Positions 53,601 to 64,000 of a DNA stretch of 64,000 nucleotides are shown in pieces. Source of the DNA: Smittia aterrima (lineage: Eukaryota > Arthropoda > Insecta > Diptera > Chironomidae); assembly GCA_033063855.1 (NCBI GenBank), contig CP093829.1, forward strand, positions 18,879,537 through 18,943,536, in the 5' to 3' direction. The translations under genes were made by a program, and so were the position numbers. The notes under the pieces were generated by a model. That model ran no database searches and was not told the DNA's origin. It saw only the letters and a list, made by a program, of their open reading frames with translations. Positions within the stretch are counted from its first letter, which is position 1. Every line of letters starts with the position of its first letter.

Positions 53601-56600
53601 AATTTCAATCTTATCAGCATCAAACCATCGCGTTAAGCGATTCCATCCATTGCCGACGTTTTCTTATGCAAATTTGATGAGGATTCTTCTTAACTTCCAG
53701 TCGGATGTTCTCGCTATTATGAAAGAGACTCGAGCCTTCACGGCAATCAAAACAGCGCACGTCGAGATGTCTTAGCTTCGCTAGCAAATTGCCAATTCAT
53801 GTCCAACGTAAAATTCTCCTTTAACTCGATTAACGAGAACGAAAAGTTTGAGGAAGGGAATTAAATTAATTGACTTCATGCATCTCACTCTAATAATTTT
53901 GATTCAAGTCGACCTCTCGACCTCAGAGACTTATAATGAGAGACACTTCAATCAAAGTCTTCACAAGTAGTTAGCGCTTATGGTTTCGAATTGCCACAAA
54001 TTGAAACTCTTTCAAATCATTTTCAAATTAACTCGATGAATGAGCTTTATGTCAAACGCAACAATGGATTCCTATTGAGCAGGCACTCGAACACGTCTCG
54101 GATTTCGATTTTATTTGCTTGAAAGTGTCGAAGAGAAACTAAATTTAAAGACGAATTGCATCGAATGTTGTTGGCGTCGGGGAAATCTTAATTTAGCAAA
54201 TGTTGACCCTAACAAAAGTGAGCAGGGACGAGGGAGAAGCTTCAAGGAAATTGATCACGTACCGGTGAATCGATTTTTCGAACTTAAGAAGAAAATTCTC
54301 GACGTTGCCATGGCAACTTCTCCCTCTCTATCATGTTTCTGTAAATTAAAGCATATTTCTATGAAAGTAAACTCTCTCGAGGGATAAAAACTCTTGAGAG
54401 TGAAGAATGCGAAAAGAATATTCTTGCGAAATTGTTCGAGTCTTCTTGAAAAAAGAAAAGTTCTCTCTTGAGGTTTAAAATATAAAAACAAACTTCCCTT
54501 CGAGTTATGAATCATTGCTTCAGCATAAAAATGTTCTCTAATTGAAAGAAGAACTGCGTAGAAACTGCAGCAAAATAAAAATGAAAGCGAATGACTCATC
54601 AATTACTTTTCTTCTTCTTCTTCAAGTTCTCCCTCACAGGAAAAAGCAAAATTAATTTCGCAAGCCGCACGCATCGTTAGTTTACAGATATACATTAATA
54701 TTAATGAAGAGGGCAAGTGAATGAGACTAGAAATTGCTTCGTTTAAATCCTCCGGGACGATCTAGAAGTGAACTCAGTTATCTCATTAACTGAAATTTAA
54801 TTTCCTCGAAGCTCCAACCTCAAGAAAATCGCACTAGCTCACTCATTCGTGTCCAGTGGAATGCGGGATTTGTTGTACTCATGTTAAAGTCTTTTAATCG
54901 AGCGTTTAATTGATGCTTTGATGATAAACATCAACAAATTTCTTACACAACAATGCTTCTCATTTACTCCCATTGAGTCGACTGAATTGGTCGTTCATGT
55001 CTTACCTAGAAAGAGAAATAGGAAGAGAAAGAAATTAGTTATGAGTCTACTTTAGATAGCATCTTCTATCAACTCGTCTAACGTATGCGTCTAATGAAGA
55101 AATTTTTCGTTGCCATAAAGAATCGAGAGAGAGAGAGAGAGAGAATTCGATAAATTTTCATCGTTCGACCTGAAAAGATCTCAACGATAATTACTTTCTA
55201 GTGAAAGACGATAAGAAATTCGATTACAAAGAAGATTTCTCCCTTCTCCCTTCGAACTCTCGAGGGAGAGTTCGATGAACCTTGGCAACACCCCCAAGTG
55301 TTTCTCTCTTTCGACTGTGTCATGAAATTTTTATGTCAGATACATTCTCGTAGAAAGTTTCTGGCAAAGAAAATATCTGCGGTGAACAAGAAGAAAGATT
55401 TTCATTCACATTTTGTCATGATCAGCGCAGGTTCGTTTGTTCTTCGACAAACTCATCGATGGCTCTTGAAAGAAGTTTCGTTTTGAAAATCTCCTCAAAC
55501 GACTGACGTTATTAACTTTAAGTCGCTGAAACTTCTTCGCTTGATAACAGCAAAGATGATGATAAAGACATAAAAGTCCACGATTTCTTTATGGTGATTG
55601 GAGCTCAAATTCTTTAAAGTGAGAAGCGTAATTTATCGTTTGTTTACGATGTTAGATACTTAGCCGTATCAAATGACTCCTCAAAGTCCATCGATCCGCT
55701 TAAAGAATTAGTCATCTTCGTTCGTCGCGGCTTCGATTTTCGAGCGGTCGGAAAAAATCAAAAATGTCATTTCTCAATCGGCAATAAATATGTCCACGAG
55801 ATAAAGTGAGATTTGAATATTTTCAATCAGCATTCTTGTCTTTCGCATGTTCGTTTCCTCGTTTACACTAATCTCGCTGAGCTTTTGCATCTCATATTGC
55901 TGAAACTCGATCTTTGACTGATGAAAGAGCCTCGTAAACTGAACGAAAATATGTTGAAAATCACTAACGAACAGTTTGCCGCTGTCTTAATGGAAAGCAG
56001 ACGGCGAGAGAAGCTCAGCACGACTACGACCACGACGAGGAGATAAAAACCTGTTCAATGATTCACACGCAGGCCACGCAAGACTCTTGAGCGATAGCAC
56101 CTGGCACATTAGATCGGGAATAGATACATTTCAACGGTGATGTATCGCATTAGGAATTGCTCACCAATATTTGATATCTCTTCTCAACGACGTGTCATGA
56201 TTGAAGAGGCAAGGCAGAGGAAACTTAATGCTCTGTGTGTTTTTTTTTGATCGAGTGCTTTGCTTTTTGTAATCAAATTTCTTCTCGTATTTAGGTTGAG
56301 ATGTGGTTGTTGGAAGACTTGCTTTGACCTTTAGCGAGCAGATCGTATTTTATAACTCAATTCGAAACGTTTTGTTCGTGGCAAAGACTTCGTAGGTGGA
56401 CAAATGAGCCACTGAACATAAAATTTCATTTATTGCTGTTCTCAACCCTCGATACTCTCGTAATACATTCCATTGTTGTACTCTGAGAGCTGTTGTTGTT
56501 GGCTAATGAATTTTAAATCACCTCGTAAATTATGTTAAATGTTGTAGAACAAATTTGCCTCAGCTTTTATAGGTTTTCTTGTTTGGTGGACCTCACAGCG

Positions 56601-59600
56601 CAATCCGCGCGACTTTGAGATCAATTTGTTCAAGTTTTTTTTTCCTTCGCTCGAATGGAAAATCTCAATCGATCAATTATGTATGCATCGTTAAAGTAAA
56701 GTTTTATTGCCCATTGATCCGTTTTCTACAGAAATATCTGATGTTTGGAGCTGTAAAATCGTCAATAAATTCCTCATTTGCGTCTCTGCGAAAGACTCTG
56801 TCAAGTTTGGCTAGTAAATCAATTTCTTGAAGTTGAATAATTTTTTTTGATTTATTTATTTATGGAAACGCGAACTCTTCTAATTAAGTGGAAATTTTTC
56901 TCGACAAGTCGTCGACTGATTAGCAAAAACTGTTAAACACTCAATAAAGTTTCGAATTTTAATCAGCGACGAGTTGATGAATGAGCTTCTCATCGCTTAA
57001 TTAATAAGATCTCAGATTAGCCGCCTGAATAAATTATCCCCGACTCAAAGAGAGCGCGCGAAATGTTTTCTTTTCTTGCCACAAATTGGCAGCAAACGCT
57101 TCAATAAAATCGACAAACTTATCTTTCAATTCGACGAGACGTTTCTGTTGAATCCGAATGATCGTTGCCATTAGAAATGAAGTAGACGGTAATCATGGAC
57201 GTGAAGGAAAATATTTCCGATAGAAAACTTCTTTCTCATAACTTCGTCCGTTGTTGGGATGAAAGAAATGAAACGAGAAGCAATCAATGTAATGAAGCAT
57301 ACTCTTCTCAAGGATTTCGCCCACTCATGCTCTGAACCTTTCATTCTGTTCTCAGGTGGAAATTCCATCGTTAAAGAAAACTTTTTGAAGAATTTCAAAA
57401 TGTCTCGTCGTCGCTAAACTTTTTTTTATCGTCTAAGTTCGCACATGTGCATCATGGATTATGCATTAGCTGTTTTCCGTCTTTTATCGCCAAATCGCTT
57501 CTTGAATCACCAATTTTTCAGCAATAAAAAATTCAAAGCGTCAACTCAAAGCTTTCCCCCTAAAACTCTTTGTTATCTTAAAAACTTCGCTGCTCTGTTT
57601 TCACTGTGTTCACAAAACTTCAACGTCTCGAAGTTTCATTACTCTAGATCTCGACACCCACAACCCTCATGCGCGATGTCAAATTATCTTTATCATGCAG
57701 CGATGGAGTCGTAGATGTAATCAAAGGGAATGTTATCATCGTCATCAGCGTGAAAGCTTTTTATTAAAGTGTTTGCATGCTTCGCTTACATTAGGTTTCC
57801 GTCAACATGGATTCGAGATTCGTTGAGAGTCTCGAAAAAGAAACTCAAATTTATTCAAAGGATTTTTCTCGTTACAAATGCATTTCAAAGGAATTCGTAC
57901 GCTACAGTTGTTAGTAGCAGCAGTGATCATTTGTAAAACCTTCTTTATTGTGATAATGAGAGGTTCAATCTCGAAATTGATGGTAGCGAGAATAATTAAG
58001 TTTTTCCCTCCTTATGATGACACAAACTCATTTGCCGCGACTTTAATTACATGAAATATTTCAACAAATTAACAGGCTCGCTTCCGATTGTGTCGACAAC
58101 TCGATAACGAGCAGTTGTTAGGTTAGAAAATATTTAAGGATGCGTTGACATGTAAAATTACTGCGCTCGACTGATTTTCTGTCGCTCTACATCAATCCCA
58201 GTTTCTGTAATGCGCATTGCTCGCTCATTCGACTGCATCGACCCTTCGTAGTGACCGTAACTTTAATTGCATTTTATTTCATGCATTGCACTTTGGTGTC
58301 GATAATTTTGTTAAAACTGGACACCGAAAGGAAATTTATTTCATTCCGGATACGAGAAACGCAAAACATTTAGGGAAGTCTCTGTGTCGCTTCTGTGGCG
58401 AGCGTAATTACTTTAGTCAACAAGCCGCAAGCATAATTCTCCATCTGTTTCGCTTTGTGAAGGCCCCTCGGGACTCATAACGTGTGATAAATCGGAATTC
58501 GGTTGCGGCAAGCGACGAGAAATCAAAATATTCAAGAAGAACTTTAATGAGCATTGGGGAAGGTCTTGGCACGAGATGATGATGTCGAACAAGATCATTT
58601 GCTTTACGGTGGACGCTGAACTTGTAATTTTCTAGATTCCAAATTAGAATCTTGAATTACACTCAAACGTTGGAATTAAAATCAAGAAACGAGGAATTCG
58701 AGACAGAAAATTGCTTAAACACTCGAGACATGTGAACTGTTCTCTCGTTATTCGTCTTTTTTACTTCAACACACGAACGAAACTTAATATCACGCCAAAG
58801 TTTATCATCCGTGAAATTTATAATGAAACGAGTTTCGGTATCGCCTTACACAAAGAGACTTCTTTGTTTTGATTAAACCATGAATGAAATTGCGTTTGTT
58901 TCGAGAGCTTCACCGGATCCCGAGGCTGTTATTTCTCATTAGAAATCACTAAATCGACTCAGAGAGTTAAAGGAAAAACAATCAAATCTCTCGTTGGGAT
59001 AATGATTTGCTTTTGTTCGAGCGTGGATTGTTTTATTTGTCTTGCGTAATAATTGAATAAGAAAATCAATTATTGATTCTATCAAATATCGATTCGTTCC
59101 ACTCTTTCTTGTGCGGTTTTTATGATGCCGAGCATATTCGTCTGAGATCACGAGAAAGAGTTCAATTTCAACCATGACTTACGATGTTTAGCTGAGTCGA
59201 ATTCGTTTGGTTACAACATCAACTTTTTCTTAAATTCTTGCAAACTAATTCACTTAGCCGAGCGTTAGGATTAGTTTCCCTTGCCTCCGATGGCGAAGAA
59301 AAGAGAAAAATTAATTTGAAAGCAAAGCTGGTGAGGTTTTAGCAAAACTTAATCTCAGAATAAAAACTTTTGTTTCATTGAATTAAAAGCTGAGCAACTT
59401 GAAGCCACATAAGTTTGCTAATTCGAGTGCAAATGCATTAGAGAAAGTTTGTAATTAAATTGCGAGATGTCAAATGATTCGACAAGTATTAATTTCGCTT
59501 CAAAGGTGCAACGAATTAAATAACAGATTTCCAACAGCAGCACACGCGCTTAGCGTCACTGCAGAATTAATTTTCATGATCACAAGGGAGAATCAAGTTT

Positions 59601-62600
59601 CGCAACATTTTATGGCTTCGTCTTTGCTCTTAATCCGCTTCCTGCATGAATATTTTATGCTGCGAAAACAAGCAAATTGCGATAGAATCAGCCGAGGACA
59701 TGCAGAGGAATTCGAACAAAATCGAGGGGACTCGCTGCATGTGTTTTATGTCATGAACGTTTCTCGTGCATGAATTCTTCTTCCCCGCTCAGCAGTTCAC
59801 GACAAAAAAACGGTTTATTATGATATAATTCTCGTTGCTTTTTATGAAGAACCGGAAGCCAAAAATTTTTCTTTTTATGTTTTCCATCATGATTTACGAT
59901 GTTTGTTCTAAGGATCCGTCATTGTTGTGCGTTTGTGTTGGCTTAGGGCAACTTTGTTTACCTCGAATTACTTCATTTCAATTAAACTTTATGCGCTGAT
60001 TGCAATCAAAATATTCGTTTCCATAAATCGACTGAAAGTGCCTCTTCCAGAACCAGCACTCTCGTTACAAAAAGTCACTTTAAAACGAAAACTGAATGCG
60101 CAAATCAAATTAAAATGATAAATTATTTACGATCCTCTTCTCCTCTTTCGAGTTTCATTTACATTGTTGTTCATTCAACATTCCCAGCTGATGGAAATAT
60201 CTGGGCAAATATTTCTTCTTTCGATTGTGTATCTTGTAAAGTGGACGACGAGCGAAGTAATAAATGTTTCAAACATCGACACAAGTGCACTTGACTTTAT
60301 TTGTTAAGTTCACTTCTTTTTATTTTGAGCATCTCTCTCTATCCCTTGCGTAATCGAGTTGAATGGGTCGAAAATTGGGATTGTTGATACTTTATTCATG
60401 TTCCACATTCGTGGCGAACAAGATACGAGACCATTCAGCCGAAATGATAAGCAAGAGCAATAACAACATCGAGTGATGTTCATTTTTGTTTTAAATTGAT
60501 GCTCTCGCGTGGGAAAATTAAAATCATTCGTTCTCTTCCTCATTGCATTAACTCTGTAAATTGCAAACTTTATCAAAGATGAGTGCTATGACATTAAAGC
60601 TTAATTAATGCAATCTCGTTTGAACCGCAGCGCTCGATTTAAACTCCTGCGCGAGGTTCCATTGTGTCGCTCAAAAACACTCGACAACAACTCAATTTAG
60701 CTCCGAGAGTTGTCAATTATTTTGACATTTTGAGGTAAGTTTTCTTTTCATCGCTTTAAGCAGTGAATAGAGGAAGGGAAAGGTAAGTTTTTTTTTGCTA
60801 GCCATCTGATCCCTTTTTACCTTCGTTAAATCAAACTCTCCCTTTTACCATTCATTCTCGATTCTTTCTCGACTTAAGCAAATCGAAAAACTATTTTTCT
60901 TTCATGCCAACAACGAGAACGCAATAATCACTTTGAACAACTTCCTCCCTGAAAACATCTTTGTCTCGATCTTTAGATTTTTTTTAGTTCTTATTCAAAG
61001 GAGAGAAAGGTTCTGCCTTCCGACGTACTCAAAAATCAATTTTCCGTTGAATCGAATCTCTTTTACACGTTCTCATCGCTTTGTATGATATTCACGTGTA
61101 TTTGGCCCATTCGATCTTTTGTTTATATCGTTTGTTGATTTCTCTCTATGAGCCTCGAATTGTTTCCCTTCACATGTGTCGAGAACGCTCAGAAAGGTAA
61201 AAGGAATAAAGAGAAGAACGAGCATTCACGCTTGTAAGAAACATCACAACATGGTTCTGGTTATTGACCTTCCAAATTACTTCTCGTTTCGCTGTTCTAT
61301 CGATTTTTGTTATAAATTCTTTTCCACCGTCGTTTTCCTCATTTCAATTAATTGAAATCGAAGAGGAAAGCAAATTGAAAGTCGACCGATTGGAATGAAC
61401 GCGAGAAATGTTTTAGTTGTGATTCAACTCTAATGGCTCGAGAGATATTTTGCTCTTAATTGATGAGATGTTGATTTATTTTAATGAAATTTTGTTCGAG
61501 TGTTAAGAGCCTGAAGCTAAATTATCGATCGACGCATTCTCGTTCGTCATTATTTGTGCCCTAAATTTCATAAAACATTTTCTCGGTCACTCCAATGATA
61601 GAAATCGCCAAGCCCTTTTTCTCGCTGTTAATTAGACGGATTTCATGTGGGATTCAGTTCGGTGGGGGTTGAAATAGGTCACAGAACGTTGAGGAAGTTT
61701 AATTGTTCTAATTCAAGGGATAAACGCTTTCGCTGTATCTTCCGACATTAAATTTTTCCCCTGCAGAGACCAAAACATTAATCAACCGAGTTCAACTAAA
61801 ATCCCTTCGAATATCACCTCAGCTTTTTTTACAAGTTTCACATTTTTTTCTATTGGGGGTTGAGCGAGAGAGATTACGAATCATTGCTTGAAGCAGAGAA
61901 AAAATATTCAAATTACATTGAAAATTTATGAACGACAATAAATTTCCATACGAAACAAAGACTCGAATAATTCATGAAGTTACAGACACAAAATCATGTC
62001 GAGTCGGGCGAAAGAAGAGCTCACAGCGTGGTCAGTGTAAATTATAGCGGAGCTGCCTTTATGCAGCAACGGGTCGACTGCAGCGGCCGAAACAGAAGCG
62101 AATGGAAATTAATTTTCGCCTAATGATCTCGTTCTTGTATTCGAATTTAAAGTTGGATGTGTCCGGGCATTGACCAGTGATGTCTTGTTTAACAAGAGTT
62201 AAACTTACTTAATAAACTTTTCCCTTCGCAAATCATAAAGAGATTTGCCTGGAGAAACTTTACGTTCAACTTTAAGAGCTCTTTGATAAACTCGAATTGC
62301 TTTAAAATATCAAAGAACTTGAGAGAGTTTACGACAATTTTATGCTGGCACAATTGAATTCATTGCGAGTTCACATTGCATTCTATTTACATGAAATTAA
62401 ATTCTGAATGGAGACGAGGAATTTAAGAGCTCAGAGTTTGTTTAAAGACAAACACATTCGCAGAAGTTTATTGTGAGACTGCAAATGCAAATTCATTTTG
62501 CATGTTCAAGCGTCCAGAAAATCGGAAACTTCCGCTCGCTTTGAAGTATGCAAATAAACTACTTTCGAGTGCGTATCAATGGACGTCATCATGATAACGA

Positions 62601-64000
62601 TTTACATTGTAAATTGATGTTTCAAGCAAGGAAAACGAGCCAATAAATTTTCCACAACACTCTCGTGTATGCTTCTACATCTCATTTCCATAATCTATCG
62701 CTTTTGGAGGCTTTTCAGACGAGGCTTGTTCCGTGAATTGGAAGTGGAAAGAAAAAAAAGTTCAAGAAACTTTATCAAACCGATTTTTGCTGCTTGTTTA
62801 GCTTTGTAAGAATCGGAAGGGGCGACCGTTGTATGATTTATGGCCAAAGATAGCAAAAGTTGTTGGGATAAGACATAATGGAAGCTTAAGAAAACTTTGC
62901 CGTCATTGTGATTTATTGGAGTGTCGCGTTTCCCAGGAAATCGCAAGGTTTGTTGTTTATTTTCGCACAACATAAAAAAGAGAGCGTTTAGTCGTGACAG
63001 GACCGAGAAATGGCCAAGAATCTAATCGAAATAATTGGATCGAGTTCGAGACTTTGTTTCGGGGTTTTTGCATACGAGGGAACGAAAAATTTCATTTTAA
63101 TTCGAGAACACACGCAAAGGGGTTTCTCGTTTCAACTCGGTATTGATTTAATGTCCAGTCGAGTGTCTCAAACGAAAACTAAATTTTCATTTCGACTTCC
63201 CATGAATACGAGAAACATTTTTCTTTAGAAATTCTCAAGACGTTCTCAACGCGCACATGTTTGGCGCACATGTTTCTCGATTTTCTTGCTCGAAAATTCC
63301 TTCTTTTTGCAGCACAACGAGACCAGCATTCGTTCCAATCGTGAATGCATTTGTTCCAGCACAGGGTGAGTCATTTCGATGTTCTTTAATCATCTGAGGC
63401 GTTGTGAACTACTGACACGAGCAATGTCGACCGATAAGAGAAAAGCTGTTGCTTGAGTGGCTCGAGACTTTTAATTAATAAGATTCAAAACAATCTGTGA
63501 CATTGCAAAGGGGCCAAAGAAAGAAAACGTTTTATCTCGGATGATTTGTGTTGAGAGAGAGAGGAAATAAGAACAAAGTTTAAAGAAAATAAACAAAAAT
63601 TCTTTAATAAATGGCAGCTCGACTAGCGAAGATAATTCATGCCCCGGATAATCAAAATATTTATAAGGAACGAGATCAAGTAACAAGAAGCATAACCAAT
63701 CTAATAAATTACTACATCGGATGGTAGAGAAAGTTTTGATATTTTCATTGCATTCTGGGTTTCTGTGGCTTCGACAAAGTTGCACAATAAAATCATCAGA
63801 GAAACTTTCAAACGTAAACAACTAAATTGCGAACTCAAAGCTTCACCTACAAACATTTCTAGCTTTAAGTTACAACATCAAACCTTCTCTGCAATTAAAA
63901 AAAATTACTACGCCCGAATATCTTGTGAATTATTGAGCGCTAATAGAAATTCTTTCTCGATTCTCGCTGTGGAATTTGAGAAATTATGGTAATTAAAGAC
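50700..64000 (-). other. Presumed long 5' CadN intron; no recognisable exon
   Basis: Microexon m1 needs an upstream exon ending in phase 1, and the signal peptide and most of the prodomain are still missing. Scanning 13.3 kb on both strands I found no cadherin linker motif, no signal-peptide-like start and no other gene. Short or divergent exons could be missed. A (GA)10 run is at 55125-55144. Confidence 0.6.
55125..55144. repeat. (GA)10 simple repeat
   Basis: Ten uninterrupted GA units, the longest dinucleotide run I noticed in the window. Confidence 0.9.

Noticed and set aside
63250..63275. Direct repeat of GCGCACATGTTT
   Set aside because: Two 12-13 bp copies only, no flanking structure; not enough to call a mobile element or binding array.

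Overview
The window carries most of one large, multi-exon gene on the minus strand: an insect neural (N-)cadherin, the orthologue of Drosophila CadN. The sequence suggests a fly or midge (Diptera). Supporting points are near-identity of the deduced protein to fly N-cadherin as I know the family, many 55-140 nt GT-AG introns beside a few multi-kilobase ones, AT-rich non-coding DNA, and CpG that is not visibly depleted. Genus or species cannot be told. I see no second gene, no RNA gene and no recognisable transposon.

Layout in transcription order (high to low coordinates). 50700-64000 has no recognisable exon and is probably part of a long 5' intron; the signal peptide and most of the prodomain lie outside the window. 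The 5' cluster at 47958-50699 holds m1 (12-nt microexon), e1 (furin-type site RQKR), m2 (second 12-nt microexon) and e2-e5. Mutually exclusive pair one, e6a/e6b, is at 44851-45851. Constitutive exons e7, e8 and e9 end at 39546, then comes a 12.9-kb intron, then e10 and e11. Pair two, e12a/e12b, is at 20681-21806. e13 is followed by the 3.6-kb exon e14 (last cadherin repeats, membrane-proximal region, EGF and laminin-G domains), e15 and e16. Pair three, e17a/e17b, is at 9268-11107; each encodes a different EGF module and most of the transmembrane helix. e18-e21 encode the catenin-binding tail, with the stop at 7003-7005. Below that are a 3' UTR and about 6-7 kb without genes.

All exon junctions listed keep a single reading frame, about 2,700 codons for one isoform. 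The three exon pairs give eight combinations (half of a cadherin repeat, half of a second repeat, EGF plus transmembrane), multiplied if the microexons are skipped in some transcripts. The main points of interest concern splicing: two microexons at homologous positions in adjacent repeats, weak 5' splice sites on both members of two exon pairs, a 213-nt AG-free zone with duplicated branch-point-like motifs before e6b, a UGCAUG cluster between e17a and e17b, and a 117-nt intron that could be retained in frame. Exon calls rest on reading splice sites and protein continuity by eye; no alignment or transcript data were available.
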